From Candidatus Contendobacter odensis Run_B_J11 (GTDB lineage: Bacteria; Pseudomonadota; Gammaproteobacteria; Competibacterales; Competibacteraceae), in NCBI RefSeq assembly GCF_000531125.1, contig NZ_CBTK010000028.1:22590-86589 (forward strand): a stretch of DNA of 64,000 nt. Direction: 5' to 3'. Positions 33,190-42,840 of the stretch are shown here, in pieces. The notes beneath the pieces were generated by a model. It saw nothing but the letters and a program-made list of their open reading frames with translations. It had not been told where the DNA came from and ran no database searches. The translations under genes and the position numbers were made by a program. Every line of letters begins with the position of its first letter. Position 1 is the first letter of the stretch.

Positions 33190-33365
33190 CTGTGTCTCCA
33201 GAAACGCTGGAATCTATTGTTCCAGCTAATTCGGCCCGCCACGGCTAGCACCCGACGACAAAGCCGAGATAGCCGCTGCAGATGCCGAGTTCCCCGGCTT
33301 TTAGTACGGCTTCCGGGCGCTAAATTAAACCAGCAGGATGATCGCGACAATCGCGAGATGACGCT
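33190..33365 (-). pseudogene. Decayed copy of the 3' end of the YheT-type hydrolase gene
   Basis: This stretch aligns by eye with 35900-36110, the 3' end of the AI-2E/hydrolase fusion gene, in the same orientation. Shared runs include GTCTCCAGAAACGC, GTTCCAGC, GCCACGGC, TACGGCTTCCGGG or close variants, and CAGGATGATCG. Read on the minus strand it gives LEQ-stop-IPAFLETQ where the intact gene has LEQRILAFLETQ, with further in-frame stops upstream and short deletions. It is non-coding debris lying between the VanZ/ligase and heparinase genes. Confidence 0.75.
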
Positions 33366-33367
33366 CA

Positions 33368-35881
33368 ATGAGAGGAAAGCGGCGTAATCAACCACAAAAG
33401 AGCAAGCGACCGCAATGCAACGAGGGATCATCGCACCCCACGCTGCGTCCGCTGTGGTGGGGCTACGCGACCGGCCTGACGATGTTCATGCTGCTGGTGG
33501 GCGGAAGCATAGAGTACATTCCCACCCATTATCCAGTGACATTGCGACAGTTGGCGCAACGCGGCCTTGAATGGACACAGATGAATCCGCCTTGGCTGGT
33601 GGCGGCGCTGAAGCCGGGGCCACGTTATCGCGATCATCTCTTGGATGGACAAGTGCGCGCAGCCCACCCGCGAATTGTGTTGCCCGAACTGGCCGAAGGG
33701 TCAGGTGAGGGCATACCAGCGGTTCTGGCAATTCGCGAGGCGGGTTATCGCCAGCGTGGTTTGAATCCGCCTGGTGCGGCTTGCAGTGGCGGTGATATGC
33801 CCGCACTGGCGGCCTGCTGGGTCAGCACCGGCGATCCGAAGTCCGCGCAACGATTATTAACGGTGCTGCGGCAATTTGCGCCGACAGTTTCATCGACGAC
33901 GAGCGGCGATCAAAGCGGCGCTTGTTGGGAAGCTGCGCTGGCCTATGATCTGCTGCATCGCTACTCAGGGTTGACTAATGAGGATCGGCAGCGCATCGAG
34001 ATCGGTCTGGAAAGTGTGCTGGGTAAAACGCTGGAACAACTGGATGATGACAGCCCATCGCTGTGGCACGGGCGCAGCACTCTAGCCGCTGACGCCTGGT
34101 TATGTGCCGTTGTGCTTGATCCGACCGATGCGGCGCGGGAACAACTGGTCGCCCGGGCGCAAGGCCATTTTCTTGAAACGATCAAAGCGCTCGAACTCAC
34201 CGAAGGCTGGCCGGAAGGTTACAACTACTGGATCAATAGCCGGGCGTTCCTGATCGCGCTGGCCGGATCGGCCTACCTGAACGGGCTGGAGCGCGGTGTC
34301 GAGGGCGACCGGGTGCGCCGCGCCTTGCGTCGAGTCGGCTACTGGACGCTGTACGCCACCCGCCCGGATCACCGGATCGAAGCGTTAGGCGATGAAGGTC
34401 CCCGGGTGGATTTGAAGGATGAAACTCGGCGGGTGATCGATCTGATCGCTCAGGTGACTCACGATCCGGTGCTGGCCGCCTACTCGGCCTTTCTAGGTCA
34501 GTTACACGGCGCGGAGAGCTACTACCGCGATTATCGCTGGGGCTTTCGCCTGTTCAACGATCCGAGCTTGGCACCAGTGCCGGGAGCCGGTATCGCTGGC
34601 TTGTTCAGCGGCCTTCCCAGCGCCGAACTATTCGGGCGCAACGCCCTGAATCTGGCCTACATCCGTTCCGGTTGGACTCCCGATGCGACGTTTATCAGCT
34701 TCCGGGCCGGCGACGCTTTTACCCATCATGGTCATTATGACGCCGGCCATTTCAGCCTGTTCAAGGGTGCGCCGCTGGCGATCAACAGTGGCGCCTATGG
34801 CGGATTTTTCAGTCCCAACCGGCTTAATTACGCAATTCGCAGCATCGCCAAAAATACCCTGCTGATTTTGCGACCCGGCGAGAAGGTGCAGCCTAACCGC
34901 TTTTTCGCCGACAACGTTGCGGATGGCGGCCAGCGAGTCGTGCTGCCTACCGGTAGCGCTATTCGTGATGTTCAGCACTGGCTGGATAACCGGGACAAAG
35001 GCTTGCATCTGGAAGGCGGGCGTTTGGAGCGCTTTGAGCATCGCGAAGGCGATTACACCTATATTGCTGCCGATTTGGCGGCGGCTTACAACACTCCAGC
35101 CCATGATGAAGGCGGCTGGGGAGGCAAGGTCGAACAGGTCGAGCGGCAACTGCTGTATCTACCGGGCGAGGATCGCCTGCTGGTCCGCGACCGGGTACGG
35201 GCGGTCAAGGCCGACTTCGTTAAAAAATGGCTGCTGCATACCGTCGAACAACCCCAAGTTGAAGGGATACGGGTACTCAAGGGTGATCGTGGCAACGGGA
35301 TTCTGGAAAGCAATAGCGATATGGCGTTGGTGCAAAACGGGCGTGGCTGGCTGACTGTGCAGCGCATCTTGCCCCAAGACGCGGTTATCCGTCTGGTCGG
35401 TGGCCGGGATTATCAGTACTACGTGGAAGCCGATGGCGATGATACGCAACTGGACGGGGTGAATTTCAATCAGGGCGCCAGTACCCAGCCGTGGTTCGAT
35501 ATTGGAATGTGGCGATTGGAAATTCAGCCGGGCGCGCTTCGGCCAGAGGATGCGTTTCTGATGGTGCTGACTCCGGCGCTGGGTGCGCCGCGCCGGGCCA
35601 GGGCCGCGCCCTTGTCATTGGAAGGCCGATCTGGAAGCGGAGTGTTGACCGAGGCATCCGCTGCCGTGTTTCTGGATAAGCCGGCCGGCGGTGAGTTGCG
35701 GTTGACGTTGCCAGCGGCGATCCAAACGATCCGAGTGATTGGATTACCGCCGCTGGCCCGCGTGGAACTACGGTCGGAGAGCGGGGCAACGCCGCCCATT
35801 GAACAGACTGCGAGTAGCGGCGGGGTGGCGGTATTCAGTTCGTCAACGCGGCAGGGACGGCTGGTTCTGCGCTGGCCGTAG
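33368..35881 (+). CDS. Heparinase II/III-like polysaccharide lyase, membrane-anchored
   Basis: An 837-residue protein. One membrane span near the N-terminus (about 30-52, GYATGLTMFMLLVGGSI) is followed by an alpha-toroid part (about 100-400). The heparinase II/III domain (about 430-640) has its hallmark FISFRAGDAFTHHGHYDAGH and GAPLAINSGAYGG. A beta-rich C-terminal part completes it. Such enzymes cleave uronic-acid polysaccharides by elimination, or trim the cell's own exopolysaccharide. The location beside a ligase-like gene and exosortase-associated genes suggests work on the organism's own polymer. Its last 47 bases overlap the converging fusion gene, and its 5' flank carries the decayed hydrolase copy. 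Confidence 0.8.
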   Translation: MRGKRRNQPQKSKRPQCNEGSSHPTLRPLWWGYATGLTMFMLLVGGSIEYIPTHYPVTLRQLAQRGLEWTQMNPPWLVAALKPGPRYRDHLLDGQVRAAHPRIVLPELAEGSGEGIPAVLAIREAGYRQRGLNPPGAACSGGDMPALAACWVSTGDPKSAQRLLTVLRQFAPTVSSTTSGDQSGACWEAALAYDLLHRYSGLTNEDRQRIEIGLESVLGKTLEQLDDDSPSLWHGRSTLAADAWLCAVVLDPTDAAREQLVARAQGHFLETIKALELTEGWPEGYNYWINSRAFLIALAGSAYLNGLERGVEGDRVRRALRRVGYWTLYATRPDHRIEALGDEGPRVDLKDETRRVIDLIAQVTHDPVLAAYSAFLGQLHGAESYYRDYRWGFRLFNDPSLAPVPGAGIAGLFSGLPSAELFGRNALNLAYIRSGWTPDATFISFRAGDAFTHHGHYDAGHFSLFKGAPLAINSGAYGGFFSPNRLNYAIRSIAKNTLLILRPGEKVQPNRFFADNVADGGQRVVLPTGSAIRDVQHWLDNRDKGLHLEGGRLERFEHREGDYTYIAADLAAAYNTPAHDEGGWGGKVEQVERQLLYLPGEDRLLVRDRVRAVKADFVKKWLLHTVEQPQVEGIRVLKGDRGNGILESNSDMALVQNGRGWLTVQRILPQDAVIRLVGGRDYQYYVEADGDDTQLDGVNFNQGASTQPWFDIGMWRLEIQPGALRPEDAFLMVLTPALGAPRRARAAPLSLEGRSGSGVLTEASAAVFLDKPAGGELRLTLPAAIQTIRVIGLPPLARVELRSESGATPPIEQTASSGGVAVFSSSTRQGRLVLRWP

Positions 35882-37943
35882 CGGGAATTTGTGCCACCCA
35901 CTGGGTCTCCAGAAACGCCAGAATTCGCTGTTCCAGCCAATATTCGGCCTGCCACGGCCAGCGTCCGCTGACGAAACCGACATGGCCGCCGTTTTGGCTG
36001 AGTTCCAACTGAACGCTGGGCGCAAGTTCTCCGGTTTCCGGCACGGCTTCCGGGTACATGAACGGATCATCCAGCGCATGCAGGATGATCGTCGGCACGC
36101 GGATGTGCTTCAGGTAGGGCCGGCAACTGGCGCGGGTGTAGTAATCGTGGACGCCGGCATAACCGTGCAGGGGCGCAGTGATACGGTCGTCGAAGGCGTA
36201 GAAATCCTGGATCGCCGCCAGCCCAGCCAGCGTCACCGGACCATCCGAACGCCAGTGAAACTTGTCGCGATAACTGCGTTTCAGTTCGCGTAGCAGGTGG
36301 AACTGATAAAGCCGTGAAAAGCCTTTGCCTAAGCGCCGGGCGGTTAGATCAAGCACGAACGGTACTGAAACCGCCGCCGCAGCACATACGGGCGTAGCGG
36401 CGCCTACTTCACCCAGCCACTTGAGCAAGGCGTTACCGCCCAGCGAGTAGCCGATGATCGCGAGCGGTGTGGCCGGTTCCCGCTGCCGCAGCCAATCTAC
36501 AATGTGGGCAATATCGCGGGTGTCGCCGGCGCAATAGCCCCGCGCCAGCCGGTTGGGCTGGTTGCCGCAGCCGCGAAAATGCATGACTACACCGCGCCAG
36601 CCGTGCCCCGTGATCGCCGCCAGCAAGCCGAGAACGTAATGGGAAGTGCTGGATCCTTCCAGCCCATGCAGAATGAGTACGAGCGGTCCCTGTTCGCCGC
36701 CGGTCCAGTCCAGATCCAGGAAATCGCCATCGGGTAATTCCAGTCGTTCGCGGCGCAAGGGCAAGCGCGGTCTCCGCCGACACAGCGCCGGCCATAAGGT
36801 CTGGGCATGGGGGCTGGGCAACCACCAGGCTGGTTGAAAATCAGATGGAGAAGCTGATCCCGCATCTGGAACCGCAACCGCCTCCTCGGCGATCTCCGGG
36901 CCGAGCAGGATGGCCAGGGGGCGGGTATGAGGGTTCGCGTCCAGAGCGATGACGGCAGCGGCGGTCAGGGGTACCGCGAGGAACATGCCCACGGTGCCGA
37001 ACAGCCAACCCCAGAACAAGAGCGAAATAAAGATCGCCAGAGTGGAAACGCCGAGACCCTTGCCCATGATCCGCGGCTCGAGAACATTCCCGATTGCGGT
37101 ATTGATCACGAGATAGCCGACTGCCACGAGCAGCGCCGTCTGTAGATCGATCTGCACCAGCGCGAGCAAGACCGGAGGGATCATCATCACGATGTTTCCG
37201 ACCACGGGCACGAAATTCAAAAAAAACGCCAGCACCACCCAGAGAATGGCGAAATCGATGCCGAAAAACCGCAACAGCAACCAAACGCAAAACGCAGTGC
37301 CGAGGCTGGTCAGGGTTTTGATCTGCATGTAGCGGTTAATGGTCTCCAGTAGCCGCTTCAGGCGTGCGTCGCCCACTTCGGTCAAATGAAAGGCTGCCCG
37401 CAATTTGGCGGGGATTGTAGGGGTCTCAAGCAGGATAAAGATGGTAGTGAGCAGGACCAGGAAACCCATCGCGAAGATGCTGCTGGCGTTGGACAGGAAC
37501 AGTCTGACGCCGTGAGCCAGCTTATTTGGATCCAGCAGGTCGGGTATCGCCTCGCGGGAGCCACTGGCGCCCACGCCCTCCAACCAGCCGCCGAATTGGT
37601 CACTGAGCGTTATGAACCGCTCTTGATAGGTCGGCAAGCTGTCCCTGAATCCTTCCACAGCCCCGGTGGTCACCAGCGCGAGCAGGCTGCCGACATCGAG
37701 CAGAATCAAGATGATCACCATTAAGGCGGCCCACTTGGGGATTCCGCGCCTGCGCATCCAACGCAATATCGGGGTCACAACGATGGCAATGAACACCGCG
37801 AGCAGGATGGGTACAAGAATCGGCGCAGCGGACTCAAGGACGGTTACCACCAGGGCGAAGGCCCCGGCGACGAGCAAGGCGCGGGCCGGAGCGCTGAATG
37901 TGCGGTTGGATGTCAAGGGTTTCTCTCCGTAACTAACTGACAT
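35835..37943 (-). CDS. Fusion of AI-2E-family transporter and YheT-like alpha/beta hydrolase
   Basis: One 702-residue frame joins two normally separate proteins. Residues 15-345 are an AI-2E family (PF01594) permease with about eight helices, including FFLNFVPVVGNIVMMIPPVL and INTAIGNVLEPRIMGKGLGV. After a 25-residue linker, residues 369-690 form a YheT/AbhD-type hydrolase starting PAWWLPSPHAQTLWPALCRR. It has HGLEGSSTSHYVLGLL, the nucleophile elbow GYSLGGNALLKWLG, the acid in HALDDPFMYPEAV and the His in NGGHVGF. The catalytic triad is intact. The start is the ATG at 37943, nine bases after AGGA. No stop or frameshift is visible at the junction near 36840. Confidence 0.8.
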   Translation of the reverse strand: MSVSYGEKPLTSNRTFSAPARALLVAGAFALVVTVLESAAPILVPILLAVFIAIVVTPILRWMRRRGIPKWAALMVIILILLDVGSLLALVTTGAVEGFRDSLPTYQERFITLSDQFGGWLEGVGASGSREAIPDLLDPNKLAHGVRLFLSNASSIFAMGFLVLLTTIFILLETPTIPAKLRAAFHLTEVGDARLKRLLETINRYMQIKTLTSLGTAFCVWLLLRFFGIDFAILWVVLAFFLNFVPVVGNIVMMIPPVLLALVQIDLQTALLVAVGYLVINTAIGNVLEPRIMGKGLGVSTLAIFISLLFWGWLFGTVGMFLAVPLTAAAVIALDANPHTRPLAILLGPEIAEEAVAVPDAGSASPSDFQPAWWLPSPHAQTLWPALCRRRPRLPLRRERLELPDGDFLDLDWTGGEQGPLVLILHGLEGSSTSHYVLGLLAAITGHGWRGVVMHFRGCGNQPNRLARGYCAGDTRDIAHIVDWLRQREPATPLAIIGYSLGGNALLKWLGEVGAATPVCAAAAVSVPFVLDLTARRLGKGFSRLYQFHLLRELKRSYRDKFHWRSDGPVTLAGLAAIQDFYAFDDRITAPLHGYAGVHDYYTRASCRPYLKHIRVPTIILHALDDPFMYPEAVPETGELAPSVQLELSQNGGHVGFVSGRWPWQAEYWLEQRILAFLETQWVAQIPATASAEPAVPAALTN

Positions 37944-38023
37944 ATAAAATTTTCCTGTTTTAGTTGTGAAATTCACCGTAGCACACGCTTTCAGCCCGTC
38001 AACTTATCACGGGTTCCGATTCA

Positions 38024-38476
38024 TTAAATGCGCATGGACAATGATTGGAACACGTCTTCGGTCATGCCCTGCAACATGCTCAGGGCGTCCCAATCGTCCC
38101 AGGATTCCAGAATGCGACCATTCTCAATCCGGTGAAAGCTCATACCGGTCACGGACATCGTCTCCCCGCTGGGGGCAATCCCCATGAACTCACCCCGGTG
38201 CGTACCGTAGGCAATCCAGCGGGTGGCGATTTTGTTGCCCTCGGCAATTTGATCCTGGATTTCAAAGCGGGTGTCGGGGAAAGAGCAGTGGTACATCGCG
38301 ATCAACTGCTTGAACGCTTCAGTGCCGTGAACCGCATCCGGCAAAGTGGCAATGTGACCGACATAATCCGGTGCGAGGATTTCGTCCGCGACGGCCAGAT
38401 TGCCCTGACTCCAGATGGCCTCGAAATTGCGCCGGACCAAGGCTTTGTTGGTGTCCAACGTGCTGTTCTCTGACAT
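38024..38476 (-). CDS. SnoaL-like polyketide cyclase/ester cyclase family protein
   Basis: A 150-residue SnoaL-like protein of the NTF2 fold. Features are NKALVRRNFEAIWSQGNLAV at the N-terminus, EILAPDYVGH, FPDTRFEIQDQIAEGNKIAT and FHRIENGRILESWDDWDALS. Most bacterial members have unknown substrates. It is monocistronic, starting behind AGGAGAG on the minus strand. It diverges from the acetyl-CoA hydrolase gene and lies 80 bases upstream of the AI-2E/hydrolase fusion on the same strand. Confidence 0.82.
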   Translation of the reverse strand: MSENSTLDTNKALVRRNFEAIWSQGNLAVADEILAPDYVGHIATLPDAVHGTEAFKQLIAMYHCSFPDTRFEIQDQIAEGNKIATRWIAYGTHRGEFMGIAPSGETMSVTGMSFHRIENGRILESWDDWDALSMLQGMTEDVFQSLSMRI

Positions 38477-38635
38477 TGACGGCTCTCCTTCAGGATGAGG
38501 TTCTGCGTGGTGCGGTGATCAAGTGTGCGAGTTAGTGTAATCCGTTCCCTACAGGCTCGCCACGGAACCGAACCGGGGAGAACTGCTACAATTTGGTCAC
38601 CCGCACCATCATCCACCGACCGGAGAGATCGGATC

Positions 38636-40813
38636 ATGCCGCAACCAAGCCCATCGTATTTTCAGGATGTCGAACGCTGCGTTGAGGAAATTATCGCCAG
38701 AGTCGGCCAGCAGATCGTACTCGGCATTCCGCTGGGGATTGGCAAACCGAATCCATTAGTGAATGCGCTCTACCGCCGGGCGAAGGTCGATCCTTCTCTG
38801 CATCTTAGGATTCTTACTGCGATCACTGTTGAGACCCCCAAGGGTTCCAGCGATCTGGAGCGGCGGTTTCTGGAACCGTTCGTAGCGCGGGTGTTCGGCA
38901 ATTACCCGGATCTGGAATACGCGGTTGACCTGCGTACCGGCCGGGTGCCCTCCAATGTCGAAGTTGGCGAGTTTTTCTTCAAGCCGGGTGGCTTTATGAA
39001 CGTGCCGATGCAGCAGCAGAATTACATCAGCACCAACTACACTCATGCTGCTCGAGATCTGATGGACAACGGCATCAACGTGCTGGCGCAACTGGTCGCC
39101 GAGCGTGAAGTGGATGGCGAACGCTGGTTCAGCCTGGGGAGCAATCCCGATGTGACCCTGGATTTGTTGCCGATGGTCGAAGCGGCTCGCCGCCAAGGCC
39201 GGACGATGGTGACGATTGCCGAGGTCAATCATGAAATGCCGTTTATGTACCACGACGCCATGATTCGCCCCTCCGCATTCGATCTGGTACTCGATCATCC
39301 TGGCTACGATTTCCGGCTGTTCGGCCCGCCCAATATGGCGGTGGATCATGCGGATTACCTGCTGGGCTTGCAGGCCAGCGCCCTGATTCGCGACGGTGGC
39401 ACCTTGCAGATCGGCATCGGCTGTCTGGGCGATGCCATCGTTTATTTCTGCCAGTTACGACAGCAGCAAAACGCGCTTTACCAACGGATGCTGACCGATC
39501 TGCATGTGTTGGAACGCTACGGCGATCTGATCCAGCGCATCGGCGGCGTTGAGCCGTTCGAGCAGGGGCTGTATGGCGCCAGCGAGATGTTTGTCAATGG
39601 TTTCCTCTATCTCTATCGGGATGGCATTCTCAAGCGCCGGGTTTACGACAGCATCCCGCTTCAGCGCCTGCTGAATGAGGGGGCAATAACGGAAGCGGTT
39701 GATGAACCGACCTTACGGGTGTTGCTGGAACGCGGTGTGATTCCAACCCAACTGACCGCGAAGGATTTCGAGTTTCTACGCCGCTTCGGGGTTTTGAATG
39801 ATCGGGTTCGCTACCAGGACGGTCAGTTGCTCATTGGCGAAACGACGCGGGTTTCCGCCGATCTGGATCAACCGGAAAGCTGGGCGGCGATTATCACCCA
39901 CGGACTGGGCCAGCGGCTCCAGGGCGGGATCGTGATGCATGGCGGTTTCTTCATGGGACCGGGCAGCTTCTACCAGGCGCTACGCACCATGCCCGAAGCA
40001 GAAAGCCGGCAGATTTGCATGACCAGCGTGAAGCGGGTGAATCACCTTTACGGCAACGAAGAACTGGCGGTTTTGCAGCGGCGCGATGCCCGCTTTATCA
40101 ACACCACGATCATGGTCACGCTGTTGGGTGCGGCGGTGTCCGATGGCCTGGACAACGGCCAGGTGATCAGCGGCGTAGGCGGTCAGTACAACTTTGTGTC
40201 CATGGCCCACGAACTGCCGGGCGCCCGTTCCATTCTGATGCTGCGTAGCACCCGGGAGAGCGGACTGACCTCCACCTCCAATATCGTCTGGAACTACGGC
40301 CACATCACCATCCCACGCCATTTGCGCGACATCGTGATTACGGAATACGGGATCGCGGATTTGCGGGGCCGGCCTGACAAAGAAGTGATCACCGCCTTGC
40401 TCAATGTTGCCGATTCGCGTTTTCAGCCGGAGTTGCTGGAGAAAGCCAAACGGGCCGGCAAAGTTCCCCAGGATTACCAAATCCCGCCGCAATACCGTCA
40501 AAACACCCCGGGCCGGATTCAGGCACAGTTGGCCTCCTACAAGAAGACGGGGTTATGCCCGGATTTTCCACTGGGCACCGACTTTACCGAGGAAGAAATC
40601 ATCCTGGGGCGGGTACTAAAGGGACTCAAGGTGCGGTTAGCGACCAAGGGGGATTTAATGAAGACTATTGTTCGAGCGATGACGGTCGGTGCAACCCCCG
40701 ACGCAGCCAAACCTTATTTGGCCCGCCTTAAACTCGATCAACCGAGTGGACAGAAGGAGAAGATGATTCAGAAACTCATCGTTTCCGAATTGATTGCTGG
40801 CGGTCATGTCTGA
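38636..40813 (+). CDS. Acetyl-CoA hydrolase/transferase family protein
   Basis: A 725-residue CoA-transferase-fold protein (acetyl-CoA hydrolase/transferase C-terminal family), larger than the roughly 500-residue Ach1/Cat1 enzymes. The N-terminal region has VLGIPLGIGKPNPLVNALYR. The C-terminal catalytic part contains GGQYNFVSMAHELPGARSIL and VITEYGIADLRGRPDKEV, the signature of this family. These enzymes move CoA between acetate, propionate or other short acids, or hydrolyse acyl-CoA. The ATG at 38636 gives the recognisable N-terminus; the frame upstream is not family-like. No other carbon-metabolism genes adjoin it. Confidence 0.82.
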   Translation: MPQPSPSYFQDVERCVEEIIARVGQQIVLGIPLGIGKPNPLVNALYRRAKVDPSLHLRILTAITVETPKGSSDLERRFLEPFVARVFGNYPDLEYAVDLRTGRVPSNVEVGEFFFKPGGFMNVPMQQQNYISTNYTHAARDLMDNGINVLAQLVAEREVDGERWFSLGSNPDVTLDLLPMVEAARRQGRTMVTIAEVNHEMPFMYHDAMIRPSAFDLVLDHPGYDFRLFGPPNMAVDHADYLLGLQASALIRDGGTLQIGIGCLGDAIVYFCQLRQQQNALYQRMLTDLHVLERYGDLIQRIGGVEPFEQGLYGASEMFVNGFLYLYRDGILKRRVYDSIPLQRLLNEGAITEAVDEPTLRVLLERGVIPTQLTAKDFEFLRRFGVLNDRVRYQDGQLLIGETTRVSADLDQPESWAAIITHGLGQRLQGGIVMHGGFFMGPGSFYQALRTMPEAESRQICMTSVKRVNHLYGNEELAVLQRRDARFINTTIMVTLLGAAVSDGLDNGQVISGVGGQYNFVSMAHELPGARSILMLRSTRESGLTSTSNIVWNYGHITIPRHLRDIVITEYGIADLRGRPDKEVITALLNVADSRFQPELLEKAKRAGKVPQDYQIPPQYRQNTPGRIQAQLASYKKTGLCPDFPLGTDFTEEEIILGRVLKGLKVRLATKGDLMKTIVRAMTVGATPDAAKPYLARLKLDQPSGQKEKMIQKLIVSELIAGGHV

Positions 40814-41076
40814 GACGGTTTAATCATATGGTGCTTCGAGGGTTTCTGTGGAGCGGATGTCCAAAGACGGATGGTGGCCCCCGCTGTGCTGGTTCGCGGT
40901 GGGGTGGATACCGATGAAAATCCCGCTATTCTTGATGAGCGATCCACCGAAAGTCTTATTTATGAGACACTAAGCCCCGGTTTCCACAAAAACTTGTTAG
41001 GGCGAGACTGTAGGCTTTAATTCCCTATCCTGATCGGGTTGGGCCACCGTTACCTACCCGTTGCATTGACTACTCC
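40814..41076. other. Intergenic gap without a recognisable gene
   Basis: 263 bases between the acetyl-CoA hydrolase/transferase and murB. A 38-codon frame at 40857-40973 begins with ATG but has no similarity I recognise and a poorly spaced ribosome binding site, so I do not call it. No clear terminator stem or promoter was found. Confidence 0.6.
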
Positions 41077-42105
41077 ATGATCTTGCCCGATTTCGTCCAG
41101 CGCGATGTGGCGCTGGATCGCCTCAATACCTTTGCATTGCCTGCCCGCGCAGCCTGGTTTGCGGATGTTGCCGAACCGGCGCAACTGGCAGCGCTGACCC
41201 GTGCTCCCGGCTGGCGCGAGCTCCCATGCTTTGTCCTCGGCGGCGGTAGCAATCTGCTGCTGACTGGCGATTTCGACGGCCTGGTGTTGCATGTCTGCAT
41301 TCCCGGACGGGAATTGATCGCGGAAGAGGCTGACGTCTGGATCGTGCGCGCCGGGGCGGGGGAGAACTGGCATGAGTTCGTGCGCTGGACGCTGGAACAG
41401 GGTTGGCCGGGGTTGGAAAATCTGTCGCTGATTCCCGGCACGGTCGGCGCTGCCCCAATCCAGAACATCGGCGCGTATGGCCTGGAAATGGCGGAGCGGT
41501 TCCAATATTTGGAAGCGCTGGATTTGGCGACGGCGAAAACGGTCATTTTCGACCGCGCCGCCTGCCAATTTGGCTACCGGGACAGTGTGTTCAAACGTGC
41601 AGCCGCCGGACGGTATTTGATTAGCGCGGTGACGTTCCGGCTTCCCAAATCCTGGCAACCGATCACTCGCTATGCCGATGTGACGCGAGAACTGGAAACC
41701 CTTGGCGTCACCCATCCGACCGCGACCGACGTTTCCGATGCAGTCATTGCGATCCGCCGTCGCAAACTGCCGGATCCGGCGCAGATCGGTAACGCCGGCA
41801 GTTTCTTCAAGAATCCGGTGCTGGATGCAGAGGCCTTCCGGCGGTTCATCACCCGTTACCCGGACGCGCCCCATTATCCGCAACCGGATGGCACGGTAAA
41901 GCTGGCCGCCGGCTGGTTGATCGAATACTGCGGCTGGAAAGGGCGGAATCTTGGACCGGCAGGCGTCTATGAGCAGCAGGCGCTGGTGTTGGTCAATCGT
42001 GGCGGAGCGCGGGGTGAGGATGTGCTGCGGCTGGCGCGGGCGATTCAGGACTCGGTGCAGACGACGTTCGCCGTGGCGCTGGAATCGGAACCGGTGGTGC
42101 TGTGA
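41077..42105 (+). CDS. murB: UDP-N-acetylenolpyruvoylglucosamine reductase (type I)
   Basis: FAD enzyme that reduces UDP-GlcNAc-enolpyruvate with NADPH to UDP-MurNAc, the second committed step of peptidoglycan synthesis. The 342 residues match E. coli-type MurB. Features are NTFALPARA at the start, the FAD phosphate loop [10 protein letters not shown] (about 54), [22 protein letters not shown] (about 114), [11 protein letters not shown] with the proton-donor Ser (about 233) and the terminal Glu in ALESEPVVL. It is a single gene whose stop is one base from that of the converging tesA. Confidence 0.96.
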   Translation: MILPDFVQRDVALDRLNTFALPARAAWFADVAEPAQLAALTRAPGWRELPCFVLGGGSNLLLTGDFDGLVLHVCIPGRELIAEEADVWIVRAGAGENWHEFVRWTLEQGWPGLENLSLIPGTVGAAPIQNIGAYGLEMAERFQYLEALDLATAKTVIFDRAACQFGYRDSVFKRAAAGRYLISAVTFRLPKSWQPITRYADVTRELETLGVTHPTATDVSDAVIAIRRRKLPDPAQIGNAGSFFKNPVLDAEAFRRFITRYPDAPHYPQPDGTVKLAAGWLIEYCGWKGRNLGPAGVYEQQALVLVNRGGARGEDVLRLARAIQDSVQTTFAVALESEPVVL

Positions 42106-42106
42106 G

Positions 42107-42739
42107 TTATTTTAATACCGGTTCCAATACCGGCCAGACGTTATCCAGAATTCGCGGCTGGGCGTTAGTGCGAGGATGCAGCCCGTCCTCCTGAATCAGT
42201 GCCGGATTGCCGGCGACACCCTCCAGCAGGAACGGAATCAGCGTAATGTCATGCCGCTTCGCCAGTTCACTGAATGTCGCCTGAAACTTTTGCGTATACA
42301 GCGGGCCATAATTCGGCGGAATCCGCATCTCTGTCAGCATCACCTGTGCGCCTGCCTGTTGCGACAGTTCAATGATTCGCGCCAGGTTGGCGGTCATCGC
42401 CATCAGCGGTTGCCCGCGCAGCCCGTCATTGGCGCCCAGCTCCACAATGACGATCGTGGGGCGGTCGCGCGTTAATGCCGCCGGTAGCCGGCTCAGCCCG
42501 CCGCTGGTGGTGTCGCCGCTAATGCTGGCGTTCACCACCCGATGCGGAAAGCCGCGTTCCGCCAACCGGCGTTGCAGCAGGCTGACCCAGCCTTGCTCGG
42601 CGGGGATGCCATAGGCCGCGCTTAAACTATCGCCCAGCACCAGAATTGCGGGCGTCTCGGCCTGAACCGGAGCGCCTAGCAAAGCCGCCAGCCACAGCAG
42701 CCACAGCGGAAGCCCATATGAACCATTCGTTTTTATCAT
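42107..42739 (-). CDS. tesA: Periplasmic GDSL esterase/thioesterase I (TesA)
   Basis: SGNH-fold arylesterase/lysophospholipase/thioesterase, 210 residues. The signal peptide (LPLWLLWLAALLGAPVQAE) is followed by block I VLGDSLSAAYGI with the catalytic Ser, block II NASISGDTTSGG, block III ELGANDGLRG and block V EDGLHP with Asp and His. The start at 42739 (MIKTNG) gives a normal signal peptide; 42763 would add eight residues. It diverges from ybbA, and tesA-ybbA-ybbP is the same arrangement as in E. coli. Confidence 0.93.
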   Translation of the reverse strand: MIKTNGSYGLPLWLLWLAALLGAPVQAETPAILVLGDSLSAAYGIPAEQGWVSLLQRRLAERGFPHRVVNASISGDTTSGGLSRLPAALTRDRPTIVIVELGANDGLRGQPLMAMTANLARIIELSQQAGAQVMLTEMRIPPNYGPLYTQKFQATFSELAKRHDITLIPFLLEGVAGNPALIQEDGLHPRTNAQPRILDNVWPVLEPVLK

Positions 42740-42840
42740 CGGTTTCAATCCAGGCCAGCCCATTACGGCCAGCGCAACCAGCGGGCGCCAGTATAAGCGT
42801 AACGGCTGTATCCGCAGCGGACAATCCGACCGCTGATTGG

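Noticed and set aside
33177..33431. 85-codon N-terminal extension of the VanZ/ligase gene
   Set aside because: These codons run through the decayed hydrolase copy in another frame, contain no membrane segment like the rest, and the ATG at 33176 gives a natural membrane-protein start.
40857..40973. 38-codon plus-strand frame between the acetyl-CoA hydrolase/transferase and murB
   Set aside because: No similarity recognised and a poorly spaced ribosome binding site.
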